Assembly: GCA_041650795.1 (NCBI GenBank)
Contig: JBAZKK010000013.1
Coordinates: 1-31,290 of the forward strand
Direction: 5' to 3'
From: JBAZKK01 sp041650795
Lineage (GTDB): Bacteria > Omnitrophota > Gorgyraeia > Gygaellales > Profunditerraquicolaceae
Length of the DNA: 31,290 bases
Shown one piece after another: positions 21,319 to 29,726 of the stretch (positions are counted from its first letter, which is position 1; each line of letters opens with the position of its first letter). A program made the position numbers and the translations under genes. Under the pieces are notes generated by a model, which was given only the letters and a program-made list of their open reading frames with translations, ran no database searches and was not told the DNA's origin.

Positions 21319-23065
21319 TGCCTGCACCTTCTGTCTTGCGGATTATCCTGCCCTCTAATTCCGAGGATATCTCCTGCTGAATCTTCTTGAATTCCGGAGA
21401 CCCCCAGGATGCCGAATTCCAGCCGCGCATAAGCTGCCTTAACAACTGGAAGAAACTCCTGGCCTTCTCTTTGTTTTCCAGATTTAATTCTGCCTTCAGG
21501 ATGCGGTAGATGAAACCGAAAACGTAGGTCTGCCGCTCGGAAGAAGTAGACTCGTCTACCTTATCAAAGGCATTCTGCTGCAAATAGACAAAATCAAAAA
21601 ACTCCCCCTTCAAATAATCTATAAAATCGCCTAAGGAAACCCCTTCTTCCCCGATGACCTTCATCATCTGGGATACCTCGTGGCTCTTGCGCAGCATTGC
21701 CCTGCCAAAACCCAGCTGCTCGGCCTCGATAAAGCTATTGTATTTGCTCCAGCTTATCAGGGGGTCTATCGCGGGATAACGCCTGGCATCCGAACGCTCA
21801 CGGGAGAGACCGTGGAAAGCCCCTACCACCTTAAGGGTGGCCTGGGTAACCGGCTCCTCGAAATTCCCTCCGGCAGGGCTGACTGTCCCGCCGATAGTAA
21901 CCGAACCGGTTGTCCCGTCGTGCAACCTGACAATCCCGGCCCTTTCGTAAAAGGAAGCTATCCGGGATTCCAGGTACGCCGGGAAGGCCTCTTCGCCGGG
22001 GATCTCCTCAAGCCTTCCGGACATCTCGCGCATCGCCTGGGCCCACCTGGAAGTGGAATCCGCCAAAAGCAAAACGTTTAACCCCATCTGCCGGTAATAT
22101 TCGGCGATGGTAACCGCAGTGTAAACGCTGGATTCCCTGGCTGCCACCGGCATAGAGCTGGTATTGCAGATTATCACCGTGCGGTCGCTCAAAGGCCTTC
22201 CAGTGCGGGGGTCTTCGATACTTGGAAATGTCTTTAAGGTCTCTACCACCTCCCCGGCGCGCTCCCCGCAGGCGGCAATGATTACGATATCCGCCTCGGC
22301 GTGACGGCTGGTTAACTGCTGCAGCACGGTCTTGCCTGCGCCAAAAGGGCCCGGGATACAGTATGTCCCCCCCAGCGCCACGGGGAAAAGAGAATCAATA
22401 ATACGCATCTTGGTAACCAGGGGAGTGCCTGGCTTGAGCTTTTCGGCATAAGCAGTAATCGGCGCCTTGACAGGCCAGGGCTGCTTTAAGAAAACCTCCT
22501 CTATCCTGCCGGAATCATTCCTTAATTCAGCGATGGGCTGTTTTAAGTTATGCTTTGCGGCTTTCTCGATGCTGACAACTTCCCAAGCGCCTTCCAACCC
22601 GAAAGGCACCATGATAAAATGCCTGAAGATTTTCTCCGGAACAAATCCGAGCTTATCCCCGGCCTGCACCATCTGGCCTGTTTTTGCAAGCGGCGTAAAA
22701 TCCCATTCCTCATCCTCTGCTAATGCCTTAAGATATGCTCCGCGCTTCAGAAAAAATCCGCACTGCCTGGCAATCTCGGGAAGCGGGTTCTGAAGGCCGT
22801 CGAATATCTGCCCCAGAAGCCCGGGCCCGAGCTCCACAGAAAGCAGCTCCCCCGAAAACTCCACTTCTTCGCCCACCTTGATACCGGAGGTACTCTCATA
22901 CACCTGCATCTCCGCCTTGTTGGCTTTAACGCGGATGACCTCGGATTTAAGGCGCTCATCGGAATGGACGACATAAGCAACCTCGTTCTGGATTATAAGC
23001 CCTTCTGTCTGGGCCGTCACCATGTTACCGCTGACCTTTACTACCGTGCCGATTCTATTCGCCAT
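21311..23065 (-). CDS. atpA: V-type ATPase catalytic subunit A
   Basis: This catalytic ATP-hydrolysing/synthesising subunit has 584 aa, a normal size. The Walker A motif is GPFGAGKT (239-246), followed by IVIIAACGERAGEVVETLK with the catalytic glutamate, LLLADSTSRWAQAMREMSGR, and the non-homologous insert region at about 110-200. It starts 10 bases after the DUF2764 gene stop. The Shine-Dalgarno AGGAGG is unusually far from the ATG (about 16 bases); a closer AGGG may serve instead. It overlaps the subunit B start by 8 bases. Confidence 0.97.
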   Translation of the reverse strand: MANRIGTVVKVSGNMVTAQTEGLIIQNEVAYVVHSDERLKSEVIRVKANKAEMQVYESTSGIKVGEEVEFSGELLSVELGPGLLGQIFDGLQNPLPEIARQCGFFLKRGAYLKALAEDEEWDFTPLAKTGQMVQAGDKLGFVPEKIFRHFIMVPFGLEGAWEVVSIEKAAKHNLKQPIAELRNDSGRIEEVFLKQPWPVKAPITAYAEKLKPGTPLVTKMRIIDSLFPVALGGTYCIPGPFGAGKTVLQQLTSRHAEADIVIIAACGERAGEVVETLKTFPSIEDPRTGRPLSDRTVIICNTSSMPVAARESSVYTAVTIAEYYRQMGLNVLLLADSTSRWAQAMREMSGRLEEIPGEEAFPAYLESRIASFYERAGIVRLHDGTTGSVTIGGTVSPAGGNFEEPVTQATLKVVGAFHGLSRERSDARRYPAIDPLISWSKYNSFIEAEQLGFGRAMLRKSHEVSQMMKVIGEEGVSLGDFIDYLKGEFFDFVYLQQNAFDKVDESTSSERQTYVFGFIYRILKAELNLENKEKARSFFQLLRQLMRGWNSASWGSPEFKKIQQEISSELEGRIIRKTEGAGNV

Positions 23066-23075
23066 TTTTAAAACC

Positions 23076-23603
23076 CTAGCCTCCTATTGCCTCTGCCAAC
23101 ACCTTGGGCTTGTCGCTCGCGCGCACTTTTTCCCACCTCTGGAGTATCAACAACTTATGCGCATATGCTATCAAAAAATCGAGGTCAAAATAATGCCCCG
23201 CTGATAATTCTTCCAGAAACCCCCACCTCTCCTCATCCAGCATCCTCTCCGCTTCCAATGTGGAAGGATTGCGGAAGGCTGCAGCAGCCAGATGCGCCAG
23301 GCCCGCTTCGATGTAATGCGTCTGACGTAAGTAACCAAGAGGCTCCTGCTTGCGGCGGACAGCCCTGATTTTCACCAGTTCGTTTCGCAGGGCAGTATCA
23401 AAATTGCGCCATTTCTCCAAAGTCGGCGACAAAGAAACACCCTGATAATCTCCTTTTATGGAAGCCGAGCTTAACATCTCCAGCTCGCCAGGCGGTATAA
23501 GACCCCTGCAGATTTCAATAAACCTCTCAAAGGTAAAAGGCGGCTTGGCTGTGAAATGCAACATCGGCAAACCCGCTATGAGATAAGTATAATAACTCGG
23601 CAT
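23076..23603 (-). CDS. DUF2764 protein of the V-type ATPase cluster
   Basis: This 175-residue protein begins MPSYYTYLIAGLPML, typical of DUF2764, a family found between subunits E and A in bacterial V-type ATPase clusters such as those of chlamydiae and spirochaetes. Other features are RNELVKIRAVRR, an alanine-rich helix AGLAHLAAAAFRNPSTLEAE and FDLDFLIAYAHKLLILQRWE. The all-helical, polar sequence without membrane segments suits a subunit C-like connector between ring and stalk, which is otherwise missing here. That role is inference from position and size. It lies 17 bases after subunit E. Confidence 0.85.
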   Translation of the reverse strand: MPSYYTYLIAGLPMLHFTAKPPFTFERFIEICRGLIPPGELEMLSSASIKGDYQGVSLSPTLEKWRNFDTALRNELVKIRAVRRKQEPLGYLRQTHYIEAGLAHLAAAAFRNPSTLEAERMLDEERWGFLEELSAGHYFDLDFLIAYAHKLLILQRWEKVRASDKPKVLAEAIGG

Positions 23604-23620
23604 AGTGCTTATATCTCTTA

Positions 23621-24229
23621 TTAAGTATTGGGGGCGCCTAATATGGCGGCTAGGCTTGGCTTAAGATACGTAATAAGATACTGCGCAAGCGCCTTGTCCG
23701 TAAAATCGAAGTGGGACTTAGAGCCGTCGTAGCTTATGATAAAACCTCCGCTTATCTGGCTGTCGGCGCGAAGAACCAACCCCTGCTTAAGCTCATCCTT
23801 AAGGCTACCCAAAAACCCCTTCTCTATTTTTTCCAGGTCTCCTTTATTAAGCGATACCACGATTTCCTTGCTGTCTTTTAGGCCGCTTTCCTTAATAATG
23901 GCGGTTATAATCCTGGCTAATTCCTCCGGAGAGAGGGCCTTTTGGATGTGGGCTGAAATTACTCTTTGCAATGTATCATTTATCTGCCTGCGCAGGGCCA
24001 GCATCAGGTCTCTGCCAGCCTGCTCCAGGGAAAGTCTTGCGCCCTCTTCTGCGCGGGAGGCCTTCTCGCGGGCGTCGCTAATAATCTTATTGGCTTCTTT
24101 ATTGGCTTCGGCTACTACGGCCTGGGCCTGCCTGCGAGCCTCTTCTTCAATACCCCTGGCTTTCTCCTCGGCTGCCAATATGCCCTCTTGCTGAATTTTT
24201 TCTATTAGATCTTTTATCTCTTCTGCCAT
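23621..24229 (-). CDS. atpE: V-type ATPase peripheral-stalk subunit E
   Basis: This 202-residue protein has a long N-terminal alanine/glutamate-rich helix (MAEEIKDLIEKIQQEGILAA onward) and a small C-terminal globular domain with VLRADSQISGGFIISYDGSK. The GGF(I/V) segment is typical of subunit E. It normally pairs with subunit G/H, which is not seen here. It is the first ATPase gene, 38 bases after pyrF, with a GGGGAGAGG ribosome-binding site, and may be transcribed together with the pyr genes. Confidence 0.92.
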   Translation of the reverse strand: MAEEIKDLIEKIQQEGILAAEEKARGIEEEARRQAQAVVAEANKEANKIISDAREKASRAEEGARLSLEQAGRDLMLALRRQINDTLQRVISAHIQKALSPEELARIITAIIKESGLKDSKEIVVSLNKGDLEKIEKGFLGSLKDELKQGLVLRADSQISGGFIISYDGSKSHFDFTDKALAQYLITYLKPSLAAILGAPNT

Positions 24230-24267
24230 CTTTTACCTCTCCCCGTATAAAAGCATTTTAACATCAT

Positions 24268-24981
24268 TTATGACTGCAGGCGTTGCGAATCCATCTCTTT
24301 TAATATCTTGCGGGCCGTAAAAACAGGGTCGTCCGCCTCCAGTATCGGCCTGCCGATAACCAAAAAATTGCTGCCTGAGATGACCGCATCCCTGACCCCG
24401 GCTGCCCTCTTCTGGTCATCCGCAGCTGACCCAGGTGGTCTTATCCCGGGGGTAACAATGATAAAATCATTCTTAATGCTCCTGCGCAACAGGGCCGCCT
24501 CGCGCACCGAACAGACCAAGCCGTCCAGGCCACAGGCCAAGCCCATTCTCCCCATACTTAATACCGCCCTGCCCGAGGCCTTACTGCTGGTTAAAACCGT
24601 AACCCCTATTAAGAGCGGTCTGCGGCAACCCAGTCTGCGCGATTCATCCCTGGCTGCCAAAGCCGCTTTCTCAAGCATCTGGCTGCCTCCGGCGATATGC
24701 AGGGTGAGCATCTTAACCCTATGACGCACCGCCTCGCGTACTGCATTGGCTACGGTATTAGGGATATCAAACAGCTTCAGGTCCAAAAACACATCCCTGC
24801 CCGAGCGGTGGATAAACCTTACAACCTCGGGGCCGCGGGAGATAAAAAGCTGCGAGCCCACCTTAAACATCTTAACGTAAGGCCCGAGCTGACTTACAAA
24901 ATACCTGACCCTCCGGAGATCGCCGGTATCCAGCGCCAGGATCAAACCCGGCTTAGAGATCTTCTTTTTTACCCTGCTCAT
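24268..24981 (-). CDS. pyrF: Orotidine-5'-phosphate decarboxylase
   Basis: PyrF decarboxylates OMP to UMP, the last step of UMP synthesis. It has 237 aa, a normal length. The catalytic network is visible: LALDT (Asp18), MFKVG (Lys40) and FLDLKLFDIPNT (Asp67, Lys69, Asp72). The usual His of DIPNT-type enzymes just before Asp72 is Phe here. A VTPGIRPPG phosphate-binding loop lies near the C-terminus, preceding SNFLVIGRPI. The ATG overlaps the pyrD stop (ATGA). Short-subfamily bacterial type. Confidence 0.96.
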   Translation of the reverse strand: MSRVKKKISKPGLILALDTGDLRRVRYFVSQLGPYVKMFKVGSQLFISRGPEVVRFIHRSGRDVFLDLKLFDIPNTVANAVREAVRHRVKMLTLHIAGGSQMLEKAALAARDESRRLGCRRPLLIGVTVLTSSKASGRAVLSMGRMGLACGLDGLVCSVREAALLRRSIKNDFIIVTPGIRPPGSAADDQKRAAGVRDAVISGSNFLVIGRPILEADDPVFTARKILKEMDSQRLQS

Positions 24982-25913
24982 ACCGCCAGACTTCCGATAA
25001 GCTGCCTTAAAGACGGGGTCTTGCTGCGCCTTAAATAAGCGCTTAGTCCCGCCACTATCTCCTGAGGCGCGCGGGGATTAATAAAATTGGCGGTGCCGAT
25101 ACTCACCGCGGTAGCGCCCGCAATGATAAATTCCAAGGCGCTTGAAGTGTCTATTATACCACCCATGGCAATAATTGGAATCCCGATCTTTTGATAAGCC
25201 TCCCAGGTCATCCTTACCGCAATCGGCCTTATCGCCGGTCCGCTCAGACCTCCCGTAACTACTCCGAGCTTGGAAACCCTTCTTGCTACGTCAACGCTCA
25301 TGCCGGAAACGGTATTAATGAGGGAGACGGCGTCGCTGCCTGCGTCCTCGGCGGCCCGGGCGATATCACTAATACAAGTAACATTGGGGGACAATTTGGT
25401 AATCAGTGTCTTGCGGGTGACTTTACGCACCGCCCTCACTAATCTATAGGTTGCCCCGGCATCCTGTGAGATAAGCGGCAGGCTCGTCTGCCCACGGCGG
25501 CAATCCCTGATATTAGGACAGGAAATATTCAGCTCTATTGCCGCTACCTGGCCAATCCTCTCCAACCTCAGAGACAGCTCCACAAATTCCCTCCATCCGG
25601 ACTCCGAGGCGATGCTGACGATCACCGGTATGCCGAACTTATTTAAAACCGGCAGCTTCTCATTAATAAACGCCTCTACGCCGGGATTCTCCAGTCCTAT
25701 GGAATTCAATAACCCGCAGGGGGTCTCGGCGGTACGCGGAGGGGGATTGCCGTCTCGGGGCTTGAGGGTAATAGTCTTGGAGACTATAGCTCCGAGCTTT
25801 TTAATATCGGCAAGCCCGGCCAGCTCCTCCCCGTAACCGAACGTACCGGAAGACAGCACTACCGGGTTCTTTAGCTTCAACCCTCCTATTTTAACTGCCA
25901 GTCTGTTCTGCAT
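24978..25913 (-). CDS. pyrD: Dihydroorotate dehydrogenase B, catalytic subunit
   Basis: This FMN enzyme oxidises dihydroorotate to orotate. It has 311 aa. LSSGTFGYGEE, VSKTITLKPRDGN and PCGLLNSIGLENPG form the start. The catalytic base is Cys132 in IELNISCPN, which marks a class 1 enzyme, and the presence of pyrK makes it class 1B (NAD-linked). KLSPNVTCISDIA, LINTVSGMSVD and a terminal GTANFINP phosphate loop are present. It abuts the TauE-like gene upstream with no spacer and overlaps pyrF. Its electron-transfer partner pyrK lies two genes upstream rather than adjacent. Confidence 0.97.
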   Translation of the reverse strand: MQNRLAVKIGGLKLKNPVVLSSGTFGYGEELAGLADIKKLGAIVSKTITLKPRDGNPPPRTAETPCGLLNSIGLENPGVEAFINEKLPVLNKFGIPVIVSIASESGWREFVELSLRLERIGQVAAIELNISCPNIRDCRRGQTSLPLISQDAGATYRLVRAVRKVTRKTLITKLSPNVTCISDIARAAEDAGSDAVSLINTVSGMSVDVARRVSKLGVVTGGLSGPAIRPIAVRMTWEAYQKIGIPIIAMGGIIDTSSALEFIIAGATAVSIGTANFINPRAPQEIVAGLSAYLRRSKTPSLRQLIGSLAV

Positions 25914-26273
25914 CTATCTGCCTAAAATCATCTTAAGGGAAACCAAAAGCAAAAACACCCCGAATATCTTTTTAAGCGCCGCATCAGGGACGTTCTGGAT
26001 AAGGCTGGCCCCCAGGAGCCCTCCTATGAAAAACCCCGCGCACACAAAACCGGCGATGGATAATTTGACGTTGCCTGACTGCCAGTAACGCCAGGCAGCC
26101 AGGAGCCCTATGGGCGGGACCATAATGGCAAGTGTAGTCCCCTGGGCCTGATGCTGGGTAAGGCCGCAAAGATACACCAGGGCAGGAATAAGTACAGAGC
26201 CCCCGCCGATACCAAGCATCCCGCCGAAGACACCCGCAATCAGCCCTAAAGCGACGTAAAAAATCACGCTCAT
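25914..26273 (-). CDS. Half-size TauE/SafE-like membrane protein
   Basis: This 119-residue protein has about four hydrophobic segments. Its start carries the TauE/SafE signature (GLIAGVFGGMLGIGGGSVLI, then PALVYLCGLTQHQAQGTTLA). Normal TauE/SafE transporters have about 250 aa with two such repeats. This one contains only one repeat plus GASLIQNVPDAALKKIFGVF and ends at LKMILGR, so it would have to work as a dimer. TauE/SafE proteins are implicated in export of sulfonates or other organic anions. It has an excellent AAGGAGGGG ribosome-binding site and lies between the glycosyltransferase and pyrD. Single-repeat members are known in the family, so truncation by mutation is not required. Confidence 0.82.
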   Translation of the reverse strand: MSVIFYVALGLIAGVFGGMLGIGGGSVLIPALVYLCGLTQHQAQGTTLAIMVPPIGLLAAWRYWQSGNVKLSIAGFVCAGFFIGGLLGASLIQNVPDAALKKIFGVFLLLVSLKMILGR

Positions 26274-26284
26274 CTTGCCCCTCC

Positions 26285-27433
26285 TTAAAAACTCGGCTCA
26301 ATACAGAGCACGCGGTATTTCTTAAAATCCTTCAAGCCGCCCAGGATAAAGCTCAGGTTAGTCAGGTATTTCATCTTACACCACACCCAGAATTTATCCC
26401 TTGGTTCCATCCCAAAATTCCATTTTACGTACTGATAGCCAAAATAAAGGAAAAAAAACAATGAGATTAAGGCAAATATCTTAAGGACAAGGCCTCCAAA
26501 AATCAACCCCAGGGAGAACCCCGCTATCCCCAATAGTGCAAATAAATGCAGGAGATGGAAATTTCCGATATAGACAAACCCCCTTAAAGGCAGAGGCAGC
26601 ATAAAAGAAGGATTGCCCCGGATGAACTGCAGGATTATCTCTACACCGTTACGCCTGACATACTTATCAATGAGGGGCAGGTGTGCCTGGCCGTAGGTAA
26701 CCCAGACCTTACGCAGCGATGCCAGGTCCGCGCGATGCATGTGGTCAACCCTGGCCTTAGGGGCGAAATAAAATTTCCATCCCTTAGAGCGGTGCTGATA
26801 ACTCAAATCCATATCTTCTCCGGTAGGCCTTTCCCAGAAATGCGCACCCAACTTCTGCATCGCGCTGTGGCGGTAGGCAACATTGCAAGTGCCGAAAAAA
26901 TAGGCCCGGTGGCCTCCGATATCTGCCGGCAGGGGCTCCCTGGGGAATTCCGGATAATACCCCTCCGGGATAAAACCGTAGCGCGGCGCTACCATATTAA
27001 AACGGAAGTGCTGACACCATGCCTCAACCAGATTATCAGGGTCTACCTTTAAGGTGTAAACCTCGCCTCCCACTGCGGCAATCAGGGGGTCGCGCTGAAA
27101 ATGTTTTAGCATCTCGTGAATCCACTCTTTGGCCGGCGCACAATCGGCATCGGTAAAGAACAAAAATTCCCCCCCGGCAATTTCCAGGGCCTTATTGCGC
27201 GCAAAGCCCGGCGAAGGACATTTGGGTATCTCTACCAGTTTTATAAAAGGGTGTTTTTTCTGCCAGCTATTGATGATCTCTGTAGTACTGTCGCTTGAGC
27301 CTCCATCGGCAATAACCCATTCCCAAAGCTCGCGCGGGTAATCGACCTCCATAAGATACTCAAATGTTTTTTCGATTGTGCGCTCAAAATTCTTTACCGG
27401 GATAATGATGGAAACAAAAGGCCCGTTAGGCAT
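26285..27433 (-). CDS. Family 2 glycosyltransferase, membrane-anchored
   Basis: This 382-residue GT-A fold glycosyltransferase starts FVSIIIPVKNFERTIEKTFE and shows the nucleotide-sugar motifs DGGSSDST (Asp43), FTDADCAP (metal-binding DAD, 95-97) and TGEDMDLSYQHRSKG (acceptor/catalytic ED). C-terminal hydrophobic segments at about 290-350 (HLFALLGIAGFSLGLIFGGL) anchor it in the membrane. Substrate and acceptor are unknown; surface polysaccharide or glycolipid synthesis is likely. It overlaps the pyrK stop by 1 base and lies 11 bases before the TauE-like gene. Confidence 0.9.
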   Translation of the reverse strand: MPNGPFVSIIIPVKNFERTIEKTFEYLMEVDYPRELWEWVIADGGSSDSTTEIINSWQKKHPFIKLVEIPKCPSPGFARNKALEIAGGEFLFFTDADCAPAKEWIHEMLKHFQRDPLIAAVGGEVYTLKVDPDNLVEAWCQHFRFNMVAPRYGFIPEGYYPEFPREPLPADIGGHRAYFFGTCNVAYRHSAMQKLGAHFWERPTGEDMDLSYQHRSKGWKFYFAPKARVDHMHRADLASLRKVWVTYGQAHLPLIDKYVRRNGVEIILQFIRGNPSFMLPLPLRGFVYIGNFHLLHLFALLGIAGFSLGLIFGGLVLKIFALISLFFFLYFGYQYVKWNFGMEPRDKFWVWCKMKYLTNLSFILGGLKDFKKYRVLCIEPSF

Positions 27434-28236
27434 CAGTCTTCTCCTTTCAGCCTCCTCTTTTCCCAGATCAGCCGGGAGGCCTCAAATACCGGTCCTTCCT
27501 TGCAGACGCGCTTATAGCCGTCAACAGTATCCACTACACACCCCAGGCATACCCCTAATCCGCAGGCCATATGCTCTTCAAGGGATAACCAGGAGGTAAC
27601 ATTGGATTCCCGCGATAACCTGGCTACCTCCCGTAACATCGGGCGCGGCCCGCAGGCATATATAGCCAGTTCCCCGCTGTCGGTTCCCGACTCCAAAACG
27701 CTCTCTAATAATCCGCTGACCCGGCCCTTAAACCCTCTGGAGCCGTTATCAGTAGCTATCCTGACGCTGTTTTTCAAACGGCTAAAGTCCCTTTCGCATA
27801 AAATACCTGATTTGTCTCTTGCCCCGAGAAGGACCATAACCTCTTTATTCTTTACGGCAAACTTCTCGGCTAAAAAAACCAGAGGCGCCACTCCCATGCC
27901 TCCGCCAACCAAAATTATACGAGCGGCTGGGCCGGGGCCGGGGAACCCGTTGCCGAGGGGTCCGATGACATCCAGGCATTCCCCCGCTCTGCTCTGCGAT
28001 AATATCTCACTGGCCCGACCCACTACTTCATATAATACCTCAAAGGCGTTGCCCTTCACCCGATGGATGCTAAAAGGACGGCGCAGGAGCGGCTCAGAGG
28101 TGTCGCTTACCCTTATCTGGACAAACTGCCCGGGTCGCGCCCTCCTGATAGAAACCGGGGCCTCTAGCGTCAAAAGATAATGCCTTGAGCCCGCCAATTT
28201 ATGATTAAGTATTTTTACCCTCGCTCTTGCCGTCAT
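27433..28236 (-). CDS. pyrK: Dihydroorotate dehydrogenase B, electron transfer subunit
   Basis: PyrK carries FAD and a [2Fe-2S] cluster and passes electrons from PyrD to NAD+. It has 267 aa. The FAD site is RRPFSIHRV (about 52-60) and the NAD-binding start is ILVGGGMGVAPLVFL (about 108-122). The cluster cysteines are Cys225, Cys230, Cys233 and Cys245 in EEHMACGLGVCLGC and YKRVCKEG. It overlaps the preceding methyltransferase gene by 4 bases. Its partner pyrD comes after the glycosyltransferase and TauE-like genes. Confidence 0.96.
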   Translation of the reverse strand: MTARARVKILNHKLAGSRHYLLTLEAPVSIRRARPGQFVQIRVSDTSEPLLRRPFSIHRVKGNAFEVLYEVVGRASEILSQSRAGECLDVIGPLGNGFPGPGPAARIILVGGGMGVAPLVFLAEKFAVKNKEVMVLLGARDKSGILCERDFSRLKNSVRIATDNGSRGFKGRVSGLLESVLESGTDSGELAIYACGPRPMLREVARLSRESNVTSWLSLEEHMACGLGVCLGCVVDTVDGYKRVCKEGPVFEASRLIWEKRRLKGED

Positions 28237-28922
28237 CGTTTATCGCTCTCGCCGGTACGCCTGCTCACATAGATATACAAACCTGCGAAAAGTAAAATAA
28301 TAAGCGCTATGCCGATGCTCTCCTTGAAATACGCCCCTAACCCTTCCCTCTTAATATCACCCAACGACTCCAATAAAAGGGTAATCAACAGTACGGTCAG
28401 CACAGCCCCTGTCTCTCTCTTGAGCCAGCGGGGACGAAGCGGCAAATATTCGGCAACGTCCCTATCCAGCAGGGCGCTCAAAGAAGGCAGGATCCGGGGC
28501 ACCCGGCTGCAGTAACGGGGGTACTCCGGGAAAAGCGTTAGTAGTTTTTTTTCCTCCTTGAATATCAATAAGATGTAACGCACAATAAAAACTAGCAGGA
28601 ATATAGAAACTACCCACCACTCAAAAAGCATAAGGATTACCCCCAAGCCGACTAAAAGTATCCCCAGATACATCGGATTGCGCACTAAACTATACGGCCC
28701 GCCCTGTATTAAAAGCTGACCTTCCCCGGAGTGTTCAGATTTATACCCTCGTGCCGATGTCCTAAAAAGCTGCCCTAACAAAATAAAGGTAATCCCAAAA
28801 ATCTCAGCTATCTCTCCCCAAGGCTCGGGCTCGCTCCAACGCAGGAAGAACTTCGGGAAGGCGGCAATCAAGAATACTGCCAGGGCGATAATAACCCCAT
28901 TGACCTTAAGCCGCTTCTTCAT
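28233..28922 (-). CDS. Isoprenylcysteine carboxylmethyltransferase-like membrane protein
   Basis: This 229-residue integral membrane protein contains the ICMT/PEMT-type core: two N-terminal helices, then GGPYSLVRNPMYLGILLVGL and EEKKLLTLFPEYPRYCSRVP, with the conserved RNPMY and the EE...YPRYC cofactor-site residues. The family methylates membrane-bound or lipid substrates using S-adenosylmethionine; the substrate of bacterial members is mostly unknown. Two further hydrophobic helices at the C-terminus (about 165-220) extend beyond the minimal domain. It starts 3 bases after the mutM stop and overlaps pyrK, so it is co-transcribed with the pyrimidine genes without an obvious functional link. 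Confidence 0.85.
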   Translation of the reverse strand: MKKRLKVNGVIIALAVFLIAAFPKFFLRWSEPEPWGEIAEIFGITFILLGQLFRTSARGYKSEHSGEGQLLIQGGPYSLVRNPMYLGILLVGLGVILMLFEWWVVSIFLLVFIVRYILLIFKEEKKLLTLFPEYPRYCSRVPRILPSLSALLDRDVAEYLPLRPRWLKRETGAVLTVLLITLLLESLGDIKREGLGAYFKESIGIALIILLFAGLYIYVSRRTGESDKR

Positions 28923-28925
28923 AAT

Positions 28926-29726
28926 CTACCTTTGACACTTAGGGCAAAAATAGGTGCCGCGCGACCCCAAGACGATTCTTTCGATAGGGGTCTTGCATAC
29001 AAAACAAGGCTTGCCTTTTCTGCCGTAAACCTTATGGTGCCTGACATAATCTCCGCGCCCCCCGGATAAACGCACATAGTTATCTACCGATGAGCCTCCG
29101 TAACGGATTGCCTCTCTGAGAACCTTCTTAATCTGCCGGAATAAGATATTTTTCTCTTTATTAGATAGCCCCTGGGCAGGTCTCCTCGGGTCTATCCCGG
29201 AACAAAAGAGGACCTCAGCCGCATAGAGATTGCCTATGCCAGAGATAAAATCCTGCTCCATCAATAAAGGCTTGATGCTTGTCCTTCTACTATTGAGCTT
29301 ATTGCTAAACTCTGCGGGCGTCAGCTCAAACGGCTCTGGACCCAGGTTCCGGATAAACCTTAAGGAACGCCAGTCATCGAGTAGCCTGAGTTCCGCGAAC
29401 AGCCTCTGGTCGTTAAAATCCATAATTTTGCCGTCGGACAAGCAAAAACTCACCCGGCTCTTCTTGGCATCTCCGGGATAAACAAGCTGACCGGTCATTT
29501 TAAGATGTATTACCAGGGATTTGGCGTTGGAAAGCTCCAGTATCAAGACTTTCCCCCGGCGCAGCACCCGCCTGATAACCGCTCCCTTAAGCCCGTCCTT
29601 AAACCTTTCGACGCCCGGCTCCCTGATTACCCTCGGATTACGCACGCAGACCCGCAGGATTTTTTTCCCAACGATTATCTTATCCAGGTCTCTCCTAATG
29701 GTCTCTACTTCGGGTAATTCCGGCAT
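28926..29726 (-). CDS. mutM: Formamidopyrimidine-DNA glycosylase
   Basis: MutM (Fpg) removes 8-oxoguanine and other oxidised purines and cuts the abasic site. The 266-residue protein begins MPELPEVETIRRDL: Pro2 is the Schiff-base nucleophile and Glu3 the acid. The conserved lysine is Lys59 in RRGKVL. The helix-two-turn-helix contains LLMEQDFISGIGNLYAAEVL. The C-terminal zinc finger is CFVCK...CPKCQ with the DNA-contacting Arg in GSRGTYF. The start overlaps the end of carB by 22 bases, so the two are translationally linked. Confidence 0.97.
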   Translation of the reverse strand: MPELPEVETIRRDLDKIIVGKKILRVCVRNPRVIREPGVERFKDGLKGAVIRRVLRRGKVLILELSNAKSLVIHLKMTGQLVYPGDAKKSRVSFCLSDGKIMDFNDQRLFAELRLLDDWRSLRFIRNLGPEPFELTPAEFSNKLNSRRTSIKPLLMEQDFISGIGNLYAAEVLFCSGIDPRRPAQGLSNKEKNILFRQIKKVLREAIRYGGSSVDNYVRLSGGRGDYVRHHKVYGRKGKPCFVCKTPIERIVLGSRGTYFCPKCQR

